64,000 bases of DNA, taken from the NCBI GenBank assembly GCA_050953425.1, contig JBMNMQ010000003.1, positions 186,001-250,000 of the forward strand. Direction: 5' to 3'. Positions within the stretch are counted from its first letter, which is position 1; each line of letters opens with the position of its first letter. Below the pieces are notes generated by a model. That model did not search any database. It was not told where the DNA came from and worked only from the letters and a program-made list of their open reading frames with translations. The position numbers and the translations under genes are program-made. Origin of the DNA: RUG100 sp050953425 (lineage in GTDB: Bacteria > Bacillota > Clostridia > Peptostreptococcales > Anaerovoracaceae). Positions 25,846 through 36,000 of the stretch are shown here, one piece after another.

Positions 25846-26264
25846 TCAATGACCTCTGTGCTTCTGCTTACGCTTTTGCTGCTTCAGGTCAAACTGACGC
25901 TGCTTTTCCGCTTCCTTCTCGTTCCTTGCTCTGTTGTTTGCGTTCGGTTTTGGATTCCTCCAACTGCAACTGTAAAGCCTGCTGTGATTTTGTCCCGCAC
26001 ACCGTTGTTCTGCAACTGCTTTCTTGCGTTTCTCTGTCTGCGTTTCGGATTGTCAGCAACCTGCTTTACGTTAGTGGAGACGGGTGGGCTGAATTTGAGT
26101 TCGTAGTAGTGGTGAAGTATGAAGTCGTACACTTCATAATCCTTTGGCTCTGCGCCAAACGTGACTTTGGAAACCGTCAACTTTCCGTTCTCGATCCGCT
26201 CAAAGACTCCGACCCAAAACGGTGGATCGAAAAATACGGTCAGCTTTCCACTTGCCTGTTCCAT
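25846..26264 (-). pseudogene. yjdF: YjdF-family protein, two frameshifts in the C-terminal half
   Basis: The N-terminus (KLTVFFDPPFWVGVFERIENGKL, then VTFGAEPKDYEVYDFILHHYY) is clearly YjdF, a small protein of unknown biochemistry encoded under the azaaromatic-responsive yjdF riboswitch. The frame is lost after residue about 86: one extra base near GTGCGGGAC switches to the frame of SQQALQLQLEESKTERKQQS, and another single-base insertion near CGAGAAGGAAG switches to QRQFDLKQQKRKQKHRG, ending with a stop at 25846-25848. The unshifted reading stops at 25884. It is the only minus-strand gene in the element, with its own promoter, riboswitch and terminator, so it is a self-contained cargo cassette. 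Confidence 0.8.
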
Positions 26265-26267
26265 GAA

Positions 26268-26462
26268 GATCCCTCCTTAGATGTGGTACAGGCAAAGAAC
26301 GGACAACCCAAGGAGGGAGGGTTACTTACCCTGTCAGGATGGACAGGACGGCCGGGCTACCTACCGGCTCTGGCACGCGGAAAAGGCGTGCGTTTCGTTT
26401 TTATCTTTGCTTTGCAGCTTCCGCCCGGCATTACCGTACCTGGAATCTGCAAGATCATTATA
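26268..26462 (-). promoter_or_regulatory. yjdF riboswitch leader with promoter
   Basis: On the minus strand TATAAT (26462-26457) is followed by a structured leader of about 185 nt ending just before the yjdF ATG. Its last part contains CCCTCCCTCCTTGGG (on the minus strand), complementary to the Shine-Dalgarno AAGGAGGGA next to the start codon, so the leader can hide the ribosome site. Position and gene association match the known yjdF RNA motif, which binds azaaromatic compounds and controls translation. I identify it by context and pairing, not by a covariance-model match; the -35 element is unclear. Confidence 0.7.
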
Positions 26463-26617
26463 ACAGGAAAACAGGACAATTCTATATGGGAATTAGCAAT
26501 AGTTCCGATGCTCCAATGCCCTATCCCGGGACGCCAGAGGCCAAAGGATAGAATTGTTCACATTTCTATGCTATACTAACTAAAATATTGGCAAACTGGG
26601 ACCTGAGAGGATCACTC

Positions 26618-27072
26618 ATGGATATAAGATTTGAAAAAGGGATAAGCAAAGACAACGTTCTACTTTTGTGTGAGTGGTCTAATGAAAAGGGAAAAGAATT
26701 TCAAGAGCAATGGATGGACCAAAGATTTCTTATCTCCTGAATTATGAAAAGATTAAAGAAACTGGAAAATGTTTTTTCTATCCTCGATGAAGAGAAGTTT
26801 ATCGGGATGATACAAGAAGTACGAATCGACAAGGATAATGTTCACATAGGAGATTCGTATTGGATCCCCGAAAAACCGGATTAGGTCTTGGAACAGAGGC
26901 GATGAAGGGATTTGTGGACTTCATTTTTGAGGATGCCAATATTAAAAGTATCTCTTTAACAGTTTTTGATTTCAATCAAAGCGCAAAGAGACTCTATGAG
27001 AAACTTGGTTTTGAAATTGAAGAGGTAATTGAAACTCCAAAACGGAAATACATTATGAAAAGGTTTAGATAA
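26618..27072 (+). pseudogene. GNAT-family N-acetyltransferase, at least three frameshifts
   Basis: Read across frames, the protein is continuous: MDIRFEKGISKDNVLLLCEW ... GPKISY ... LNYEKIKE, LENVFSILDEEKFIGMIQEV, then IRIDKDNVHIG, DPRKTGLGLGTEAMKGFVDF (the acetyl-CoA-binding loop) and SAKRLYEKLGFEIEEVIETP. The breaks are a missing G near 26714, an extra A near 26760 and a missing A near 26853, all in short homopolymers. The current start reading stops after about 40 codons. It is cargo-type DNA of lower GC than the transfer genes. Either a recently broken gene or an unpolished sequence. Confidence 0.75.
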
Positions 27073-27095
27073 ATCGTCAATTTGAGGAGGACGTA

Positions 27096-27361
27096 ATGAA
27101 CAACAAGTTTAGTACAATAGCATTGATTCTCGCTGGGTTAGTTTGCGGGTTTCTGATACTTGAATGGTTCAATCCTACATCATCACTTACATATTTCTGT
27201 CAATGGTAGCTGTTGCTGTGATAGATATTGCCCTTGCCATAATGGGTATAAGAAAACAGAAATCTGCACTAAGCATAATTGCATTAGCAGCCGCTGCGGT
27301 ATCGGCAGGAATTATGATTATAATACTTGGGATAATGCTCATTATGGGGATGGGGGCATAA
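27096..27361 (+). pseudogene. Small hydrophobic membrane protein, one frameshift
   Basis: ATG 27096 has an AGGAGG site and begins a membrane segment (FSTIALILAGLVCGFLI). The frame is lost at CTTGAATGG (about 27160-27168), where adding one A would join it to a second part with two further membrane segments (VAVAVIDIALAIMGIRKQ and IIALAAAAVSAGIMIIILGI) ending at 27361. The joined product would be about 88 residues with three to four membrane spans. I do not recognise the family. Confidence 0.6.
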
Positions 27362-27465
27362 TAGCAAATTCCAGTTGAACTATCAACATAGGGGTGGCGG
27401 TCAATAATGCTGTTGTCCTCTCTAATTAAAAATTGAAAATTCACCGCCCATCATGGCGGCACACG

Positions 27466-27502
27466 AAGCAGTAAGTCTTTTAAGAAGATTTACTGCTTTT
27501 TT
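27466..27502 (+). terminator. Intrinsic terminator closing the first cargo patch
   Basis: AAGCAGTAA (27466-27474) pairs with TTACTGCTT (27490-27498), followed by T residues to 27502. Confidence 0.85.
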
Positions 27503-27547
27503 GTTGCCCTGCAAAGAAGGTAATTTCACGGAAAGGAGGCTGTCAGA

Positions 27548-27637
27548 ATGGATACGAAAACCATCGTTGGAATCGTGCTTGTTGTCGCGGTTGCCGGTGC
27601 GCTGGCGTTCCTGAAGATCAGGTCCAGACGCAAGTAA
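27548..27637 (+). CDS. Very small single-span membrane protein
   Basis: A 29-residue frame: MDTKTIVGIVLVVAVAGALAF, then a short basic tail LKIRSRRK. It has one membrane helix with a positive C-terminus. GGAAAGGAGG (about 27529-27538) gives a strong ribosome site. Short proteins of this build are common at this position in related elements; the function is unknown. Confidence 0.55.
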   Translation: MDTKTIVGIVLVVAVAGALAFLKIRSRRK

Positions 27638-27644
27638 ACACCCT

Positions 27645-27669
27645 GGGCGGCGTACTTTGCCGCCCTTTA
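27645..27669 (+). terminator. Hairpin with short T-run
   Basis: GGGCGGC (27645-27651) pairs with GCCGCCC (27659-27665), followed by TTTA. It lies between two small genes of the same direction and may only attenuate transcription. Confidence 0.55.
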
Positions 27670-27699
27670 CATATCCCATCAAGAAAGGATATTTTCGAT

Positions 27700-27900
27700 A
27701 TGAAACGAGAACGATTTGAGCAACGACTTTTTCGTATCTTTGCCGAGGCCGGGTATTCCCCGGTGCAGCTTCTGTCGGTCACACCGGAGGAGATGGTGGA
27801 GATACCGGGGATCACGGTGACGAATATCCGTGCTGTCCTCTGTGTACAGAACAAGGTGCTGTCGGAAAAGAACCGGAACCGGGCAGGCAGCCTTCTGTAA
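27700..27900 (+). CDS. Small helical ICE protein
   Basis: A 66-residue protein beginning MKRERFEQRLFRIFAEAGYS. The segment LLSVTPEEMVEIPGITVTNI resembles a helix-hairpin-helix DNA-binding motif (G-I-T-V-x-N-I), which would suit a DNA-associated role, but this is weak evidence. AAGAAAGGA precedes the ATG. It begins the run of ICE genes leading to the large helicase protein. Confidence 0.6.
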   Translation: MKRERFEQRLFRIFAEAGYSPVQLLSVTPEEMVEIPGITVTNIRAVLCVQNKVLSEKNRNRAGSLL

Positions 27901-27940
27901 AAGGCTCTGCGGGAGATCAAAGAAAGCGAGGGACAATGAC

Positions 27941-28588
27941 ATGAGTTTACGAATCAATGAAGGATATATCATCACCGACTCCATCCACATAGGCGAGTAC
28001 GAGTTTGTGCTTGGCGTCAGCCAGCATATCGCCAATGACTTTGTGACATGGCGCTGCAATAACGGCAACTATTACTATTGGGGGCACTACCACAATGACC
28101 TGTTCAGCGCAGAAAAAGACCTTGTGGAGCGCGCCGCAGAGAAGGTGCGGGAGCTACAGGAGGTGCTTGACGCAAAAAAAGCAATGGAGCCGACCTTCTC
28201 CCCGTGGGGTGAGGTGCAGACCTGCAAGGAACTCTGCCGCGGCGTTTATTCCGTCAGCACGGCGGGACATGGCGGCCTTATGGCACATCTGGATGTGGCG
28301 GACAAGGTTTTTTCCGTAGCTGCCCAGAAATGCGGCTTTACAGAGGGACGCTATCTCTGCTTTGAGGAGGACTGTGACGAACAGGTGGCGATCCGGGAGC
28401 TGATGGATAAAAAGCTGTTCAAAGCGCCGGTCAATGACCAGTTCCCTCCGGGACAGTACGAAAAGGTGATCGACGCCAGTATCCAGGCATACCACCCGGA
28501 TTACTGGAGCTTCCGAAAGACGCACCTGTTAAAAGCTCTGGAGAATGGTGGAAACATGAAAAAGAAGGAAAAGGAGCGTGAGCGATGA
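27941..28588 (+). CDS. DUF7007-domain ICE protein
   Basis: A 215-residue protein (MSLRINEGYIITDSIHIGEY...). The central part TFSPWGEVQTCKELCRGVYS then VSTAGHGGLMAHL (residues about 85-120) is the DUF7007 signature found in conjugative elements of gut Firmicutes. The C-terminus ends in a Lys/Glu-rich tail. I start at ATG 27941; an upstream reading lacks a ribosome site. The last codons overlap the next gene by 4 nt (ATGA), so the three genes from here to 30074 are translationally coupled. No biochemical role is known to me. Confidence 0.75.
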   Translation: MSLRINEGYIITDSIHIGEYEFVLGVSQHIANDFVTWRCNNGNYYYWGHYHNDLFSAEKDLVERAAEKVRELQEVLDAKKAMEPTFSPWGEVQTCKELCRGVYSVSTAGHGGLMAHLDVADKVFSVAAQKCGFTEGRYLCFEEDCDEQVAIRELMDKKLFKAPVNDQFPPGQYEKVIDASIQAYHPDYWSFRKTHLLKALENGGNMKKKEKERER

Positions 28589-29532
28589 TGGAACTGCAAA
28601 TCAGAGAAATGACGCCGCAGGAGCGGCATTACTGCTATTCCCAGAGTGCGCAGATCGAGGCGCAGACCGGCTGCATCGGTCATCTGCGGGCAGATATGGA
28701 CAGCAACGGCAAAGGATTCCTTCCCTCCTGGAATGACCACCGGGGCGATCTAAAGACGCAGGAGTTCAAGGACGAGCTCAAGGCAGTGATCGACGCCTTG
28801 CGCTTTGACCGAAGCTATGGCGGCATCCTGAAAGACCGGGACAGCCTTTCACGCTACTGCTACAGCCACCTTGAAGCCAGCTTTGATAATGACATGGAAT
28901 GGGGCTTCCGTGCGGATACGCCCGATTATACCTATATGCTCCGGCTAAATCCCCATAAAGGCGAGTACAACCTGTACTGCTACTGCTTCCAGCGCGTTTG
29001 GCTGGAGCAACATATGAAGTGCGCAGAGAAAGGCATCCGCTTTATTACCCCGGATTACCGGGAGAGGTTTAAGATCGCGGACGGCGAGCAGATCCGGATC
29101 ACGGGCCAGGATGGCACAAAACGAGACTGCGTCTGCCGGTATATTGACGACTACCACCTGGAAGTCGGAAGCAACCTTTATCATATCTGTGAGCTTGCCG
29201 AGCGTCTGGAACAGGCAGGTAATACAGTCATCCCTCTGCGTGCAGACCTCCCGGAGAAATGCTTTGTCTATGTGGAATCCACAAACGAGATCGGGATCGT
29301 CACGAAAGGCGAAAAAGGATATATCCCGCTGGGACAGAAACCGGAGGGCGTTTCTGTCCGGGAGGGCGCTGCGCTTCTCAACGAGACACAGGGCGTCACC
29401 AAAGCACAGGCGGAGGCCATGAAAGCCGGTTCCCTGTTTGGCTGGGATACGCCTGCTGCGGACCCGAAGAACTATGACGGTGCCGGGAAACCCCTCCGGC
29501 CAAAGCACAGAGAGCGAGGCGAGGCGCGATGA
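28585..29532 (+). CDS. Conserved ICE protein, unknown function
   Basis: A 315-residue soluble protein (MMELQIREMTPQERHYCYSQ). I recognise it as a recurrent companion of DUF7007 proteins and the large methylase/helicase in Tn1549-like elements, but cannot name a fold. Notable stretches are the Cys/Tyr-rich NPHKGEYNLYCYCFQRVWLE (about residue 130) and a C-terminal SLFGWDTPAADPKNYDG. It overlaps its neighbours on both sides by 4 nt, placing it in the same translation unit. Confidence 0.7.
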   Translation: MMELQIREMTPQERHYCYSQSAQIEAQTGCIGHLRADMDSNGKGFLPSWNDHRGDLKTQEFKDELKAVIDALRFDRSYGGILKDRDSLSRYCYSHLEASFDNDMEWGFRADTPDYTYMLRLNPHKGEYNLYCYCFQRVWLEQHMKCAEKGIRFITPDYRERFKIADGEQIRITGQDGTKRDCVCRYIDDYHLEVGSNLYHICELAERLEQAGNTVIPLRADLPEKCFVYVESTNEIGIVTKGEKGYIPLGQKPEGVSVREGAALLNETQGVTKAQAEAMKAGSLFGWDTPAADPKNYDGAGKPLRPKHRERGEAR

Positions 29533-30074
29533 AAGCAGAAAAGCATATCATCTGGAGCAACTACTTTCTGGACTATGACGACTGGAAGGCTGACCTTGAG
29601 GAACTGTATCCGGACTTGTCCGAGGACGAGCGCATCTCCCTGATGTATGAGATCAACAACGACTATCTGAGTGATGAGCGCATCAACCTCAACATCCAGC
29701 TGGACCGCCCGATTTTAGTAATCGGGGATCTGGGCCTCTGGAATGGTCGTCGCAGCGGATATAAGGAGATCGAAAGCGGCAACATCCGGGATTGCCTGTA
29801 TGCCGACACGGATTACAGCACCTGGTACGTGGATAAGCTGGGCGACCTGCGGTGTGACGCCATCCACCATGACGGCACCAACCACTACCTCTACCGAGCC
29901 TATAAGGACGGTGTGAGTGAGTCCCAGATCGACTTGCTGAAAGAAAAACTATACTACGGAACGGCGACCCGCGCCGATATAACGAGAATAACCCGCAGGC
30001 TGGGCGACGACATAGCCAAAGTCTACGGGTTTTCCATTCCCCGGCAGCGGCAGAGCACGGAACTGCAACGATAA
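29529..30074 (+). CDS. Conserved ICE protein, unknown function
   Basis: A 181-residue acidic protein (MKAEKHIIWSNYFLDYDDWK). Features are a DLSEDERISLMYEINNDYLS helix region near residue 35 and the central block DRPILVIGDLGLWNGRRSGY near residue 60; the C-terminal third is helical. It overlaps the previous gene by 4 nt and is followed 13 nt later by the 2,852-residue protein behind AAGGAGGCG. I cannot assign a family. Confidence 0.7.
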   Translation: MKAEKHIIWSNYFLDYDDWKADLEELYPDLSEDERISLMYEINNDYLSDERINLNIQLDRPILVIGDLGLWNGRRSGYKEIESGNIRDCLYADTDYSTWYVDKLGDLRCDAIHHDGTNHYLYRAYKDGVSESQIDLLKEKLYYGTATRADITRITRRLGDDIAKVYGFSIPRQRQSTELQR

Positions 30075-30087
30075 GGAGGCGTAAGCG

Positions 30088-33000
30088 ATGGCAAGAAGAT
30101 ACGAGCTGATCACAGAGCTGTATGAACGCACAAGGGCGGCAGTTACGTCACCTCAGGAGTGGCAGAAATTCCTCGCCACGGCCTACCGGAACTATAAGCT
30201 CCCCTTTGACGAGCAGCTCCTGCTTTTCGCCCAGCGCCCGGACGCCACCGCTGTATTGGAGATCGAGCGATGGAACAAACAGTTTGGGCGCTGGGTCAAT
30301 CGTGGTGCGACGGGGATCGCAGTCTTTGACCGAGATGCTCCCGGACGGGCACGGCTGAAATACTACTTTGACATCTCCGACACCCATCCGGGACGCTTTG
30401 CAAGGCGCGTTCCGCTCTGGCAGGTTCGCTCGGAGCATGAGGCGGAGATCACGGAGGCTCTGGAAAACAGCTTTGGCGAGCTGGCGGACAAGAGCAGCTT
30501 TGCCGAAGCCCTGCTGTCTGCAGCGAAGAACGCCGTGGAGGACAATCTTCCGGATTACTTCTCGGAGCTGAAATATTACAAGGAAAACAGTCTGCTGGAA
30601 GAGCTGGACGATTTCAATCTGGAGGTCTCCTACCGGAACGCGGTGAGAAACAGCGTGGGCTATATGCTCCTTGCCCGGTGCGGTATCAATCCGGCCCTGT
30701 ACTTTACCGACGATGATTTCCGGGGTGTGCTTGAGTTCGACACCCCGCAGGTCTTAAATGCCTTGGGCGTGGCTATCGGCGACATTGGGCAGATGTGTCT
30801 TTCAGAAATCGCCCGCACGGTTACGGCGCTGGAGCGGCAGGCAAGTTTGAATCGCACAGTTGCGCAGCTTCCAGATGACGCTTATCCTATAGCCAGAAAG
30901 GAAACCAGAACACAGGAAAGGAGCGATCTACATGAACGGGATCACATACAGAACGCAGGACAGCTATCGGCTTCCGAACCTGCTTCCTCCGCAGGAGCCG
31001 GAGGCGACGATTGGGAAATACGGCCTGCTGCGTCGCAGGTTCCTGCAGGAGCATCGCAGGGTGATGTTCACCAACCTGCTGACCAGCGGCAAGCTGACAG
31101 AGCATTTGCAGGAGATCGAGCAGACCGCTCAGCGCCGGGTGGAACAGATCACGGAGCAGATGGCGAAAGCCGAGGGCGTGACGGAGCAGATGAAGGCCGT
31201 CGACCAGATGAAGTGGGTGGGGCTGATGAACAGCATCCGGCAGGCCGCGGAGGAGACCGTACTGGAGGAACTGATCTACAGCTAAAGGAAGAATCATCGG
31301 ATGAAAACGCGGGAGACGGCGGGCTTCCCGCGTTTTTGGATGAGGAATTGATCAATGCCATCCTCTCCAATCCGGACGATGACCTAAAATACAAGAAGGC
31401 GCAGATCGAGATGTATTTTGCCGCCCATCCGGATATTGAGGAACGGGCGGAATATCTCAAAGGCACCTACCCGGACCGCTTCACAGAGCTGCTTGTGGGC
31501 ACATCCCGCAAACGTGTAGGCTACCATGCGCAGGAGGACGGTCTTCTTCTATGGGCGGGTTTCTACCTCTCCCGCACCAGTGAAAGCGTCTTTTCCTGGC
31601 AGGTCGTGGCTGAGTTGACGGCACAGGTCATCGACAAAGGCGAATACCGTATGAACAGCGACAGCAAGGGGCTGAAAACACAGGAGGCCCAGCAGCTGTC
31701 TCTTTTTGATTTCGCAGAATTTTCCGCACCGGAGCAGGCTGCACCGGCAGAGCCCGTATCCTATGGGCTGCGCTATTCACAGCAGGTGATCGACGAGGCT
31801 CTTTGTATCGGAGCAAATGACCGTAACAGCCGCCTGATGATCTGCGCGTACTTTATGAAAGACAAGCCCCTTGCAGATAACGCCAGCTTCCTGATGGAGC
31901 ATTACGGCGAGAATGGCGCGGGGGTCTATCTGAACGACCGACAGTATGCCATCTGGTACAACGCCGAGGGTATCCGCCTCTCCACCGGGGACAGCGCGCA
32001 GGGCAATGCCGCCATGCTGATCTCCTGGGAGGACGCTGCCAGGCGCATCCGGGAGCTGCTGGACGCCGGGCGTTACATGCCCCAGGCAGAGCTTGACCGG
32101 GTAACGGATTTTGAACTTCAGGAAGTGGCAGACAGCCTCTGGTATCTCCGCCAGGACTTTTCCGAAGAAGCAAGGGAGCAAAACCTGTTGCCGGAGATCA
32201 TCCGCATCTATGCGTCAGGCGGCGGTTTCCCGGAACAGACGGCACAGATCAAAGAGCTGCTGAAACAGCCGGAGGCCTTGCAGGGTCTTGTGGAGGAAGT
32301 GAGGATCTTTATCTCCGCCTACGAGGGAAACCGTGATCTTCTGCGTTTTCACTTCCACCGCCCGAGACGAATACTGGAACGGCTGACCGATCTGCAGCGT
32401 GAGCCGGTTCGCTTTACCGCCGCCGAGGATTACGATCCCCAGCGGCATTTCTTTATCTCCATGGATGAGATCGACAAGCTCCTGAGAAGCAGCAGCCCCC
32501 ATTACAGGCTCGGCGTCTATGCCTTTTATCTGGAGCATCCGGATACAAATGAACGAGCAAAATATCTGGCAAACTACCACGGCGACAGCGGACATTACGG
32601 CGGCAATGACGGTATCAGTTACGGCAGTAAAGGTCTGTCCTTCAGCCACGGCGATATTACAGCCCCCTACGCCAAACTGGATTGGAGCTGGAATAAAACC
32701 GCACGGCGTATCGCGGCGCTGATTGAGAACGGCAGCTTTCTGTCCGAGGAAGACCGAGCCGCTATGCCGGATTATGAACGTCGGGAACTATCAACAGTCA
32801 TTCTCCGCGCTTTTTATGATCTTCCGGAGGAGCATCCCCGTCCGTTCATCGGAAATCCGATCAGTGACTATTGGGAGGCTGTCCGGGAAATACAGGAGCA
32901 GCTCACCGACCCGGTGAAGGTAGAAGCGATCTATCAGATGCTGATCTCCGCCGCGGATGGGACAAATCCGGAGGATCGGTACTATCAGGACCGTCAGGAC

Positions 33001-36000
33001 GCGTTATCTGCTTTCGTCTCCTACCGGGAGGGAATCTATTCCCTGTTTGGAGAGAAACGGGAGCCGATCCCGGCACCGTCGCAGACACAGGAAATTCAGC
33101 CGGAAACAAAAGAACAGACTGACCTGGAGAAGGCCGTCTGGCTGATCAATGACTACTGTCAGGAAACCTTTGAGAGCGACGCGGATTTTGACGATCTTTC
33201 CCATGTGGATCTGGCCTATTCCAGCACCGGAGACGGAAAGCATCCGATTGAGGTCTATGCGGACCTTGTAAAGTTCCGCCTTGTCTATACCGTGGACAAA
33301 GAAGCGGTCTATATCAACGAGTGTCAAAGCCTTGCGGAGCTGAATGGCTATCTTGCGGGTCTGAGTTTTGACACTATGATCGCGGATGCGGAAGACATCT
33401 TCATGGAGGTACAGCAGGGACGCAATGAAACGGAGCAGACAGAACCTTTTATCCATCATTTCTACGTAATCCCTGACCTGAATGTGACCGGGCAGCTGGA
33501 GGTACAGACGTACTCCTCGCTTGAAGAAGCGTATGAAGCTTATTCCGTATTGCCAACAGACAGGCAGAAGGCCCTCGGTATTCAAAACACCATGGCTATG
33601 CCCGGCAGCCTGGATTTCCTTCAGTGCAGGGATAGCGTCGATACATTGGTCGAGGATTACCGGAACGTTGAAGGATGGGATAATTCGGAGATCGCACAGG
33701 TTGTTGAAATGCTACGCCAGCAGCTTGGTCGGCCTTTACAGCAGGAACAGCCTGCCCCTCTTGCTCCGCCGAAGCCGCGCCGGGAGCGAGTGGCGTTTGC
33801 CGTGCTGCATCCGGAGATACCAGCTGAAAAAAGATACGACTTCCGTATTACCGACTCAGAGCTGGGCTATGGCACCCGGAGCGAAAAGTACGCCGCCAAT
33901 GTCGCCGCGATCCGCACCTTAAAGCAGATCGAAGCAGAGGAACGGCTGGCTACGCCGGAGGAGCAGGAAATCTTATCCCGTTACGTGGGCTGGGGCGGCC
34001 TGTCCGACTGCTTTGACGAGCGCCACGGCAAGTATCTGGAACTGAAAAGCCTGCTAAACGACGAAGAATACGCTGCAGCAAGGGCAAGCTCCCTTACTGC
34101 CTTTTACACTTCCCCGGTCATCATCGGTGCCATGTATGACGCGCTCTTTCAGATGGGTTTTCAGGGCGGCAACATTTTGGAGCCAGCCTGCGGCGTGGGA
34201 AACTTCATCGGGATGCTGCCGGAGGGCATGGCTGGTAGCCGCACCTATGGCGTGGAGATCGACAGTATCTCCGGGCGTATCGCACAGCAACTCTACCAGA
34301 ATAGCCAGATTGCCGTGAACGGCTTTGAAAAGGTGCAGATGCCGGACAGCTTCTTTGACGTGGCCGTGGGCAACGTGCCCTTCGGGGACTTCAAGGTGAT
34401 GGATAAAAAGTACGACAAGCACCACTGGCTGATCCACGATTACTTTTTCGGAAAGACCTTAGACAAGGTGCGTCCGGGCGGCATCGTTGCCTTTATCACC
34501 AGCAAAGGGACGATGGACAAGGAAAACTCCGCAGTCCGTAAATATCTGGCCCAGCGCGCCGATCTGATCGGAGTCATCCGTCTGCCGGATAATGCCTTCA
34601 AGCAGAATGCCGGTACGGAAGTCACCAGCGACATTCTCTTTCTCCAGAAGCGGGACCGCATGACGGACATCGAACCGGACTGGGTACATCTGGAAACGGA
34701 TCAAAACGGCATCCGGATGAACGCATATTTCGTACAGCACCCGGAGATGGTTTTGGGCAACATGGTCATGGAAACAGGCCGCTTCGGGGAAGAAAGCGCC
34801 TGCAAAGCCTATGAAGACGGCGACCTGGCCGAACAGCTGCGGGACGCCATCATGGGTCTCCACGCGGAGATCACCGCTTACGAGGTGGAGGAGCTGGAGG
34901 AGGACGAGGAAGACCGTTCTATCCCGGCCGATCCCACGGTACGCAACTTCAGCTTTTGTCTCACGGACGGCGAGCTGTACTTCCGTGAAAACTCCCGGAT
35001 GTACCCGGTATCTGCTTCTGTCACGGAGGAAAACCGCATCCGCGGCATGATCACCATCCGGGACTGCGTGCGGCGGCTCATCGAGCTTCAAACCGAGGAC
35101 TACCCGGAAGCGGACATCCAGGCTGAACAGGGAAAGTTAAACCGGCTTTACGATGACTACACCGCCAAGTATGGCCGGATCACCAGCCGGGGCAACAGTC
35201 TTGCCTTCGGGGAGGATGCCAGCTACTGCCTGCTGTGTTCTCTGGAGGTTTTAGACGAGGAGGGGGGCTTCAAGCGTAAGGCGGACATGTTCACCAGGCG
35301 CACCATCCGGCCCCATGTGCCGGTGACGACCGTGGACACCGCCAGTGAAGCCCTTGCCGTCTCCATTTCGGAAAAGGCGCGGGTGGATATGGCGTATATG
35401 ACGGAACTCTCCAGTAAGAGCGAGGCGGAGCTGGAAACGGAGCTTTCCGGCGTTATCTTCCGGGACATCCGGTGCGCGGAGGAGGCGGAGGCCATTCCCA
35501 GGGCCTTTGTAGATTTTGAGCGCTTCTCCTTTGTGACAGCGGATGAGTACCTGTCCGGGAACGTGCGCCGGAAGCTGCGCATGGCAAAGGCAATGGCGGA
35601 GGCAAGACCGGACCTGGCCGAACAGGTACAGGGTAACATTACGGCGCTGGAGGCCGTGCAGCCGGTAGACCTGACCGCAGGCGAGATCGGCGTGCGCATT
35701 GGCGTCAACTGGATACCCACGGAGATCTACGAGCAGTTCATGTATGAGCTGTTCGGAACCGGCTATTATGGTCGCGACCGCATCCACGTACTCCACTCCA
35801 AAGCCACCGGCGAATGGAACATCACCAATAAGAACGCTGACAGCAGCAACGTCAAGAGCTTTACCACCTATGGTACCAAACGGGTCAATGCCTATCATAT
35901 CCTGGAGCAGACCCTGAATCAGAAGGATGTACGGGTCTTTGACTACATCTATGACGAGAACGGAAACAAGAAAGCGGTTCTCAACAAGAAGGAGACCGCC

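Noticed and set aside
25578..26579. Plus-strand open frame across the yjdF region (333 codons)
   Set aside because: It is the complement of the yjdF gene and its leader; no ribosome site, and yjdF similarity on the minus strand is clear.
30932..31285. Frame disturbance in the giant gene where composition becomes low-complexity
   Set aside because: Initially suspected as a frameshift, but both flanks are in the same frame and the alternative frame encodes complete TnpV, so it is a true nested gene and not an error.
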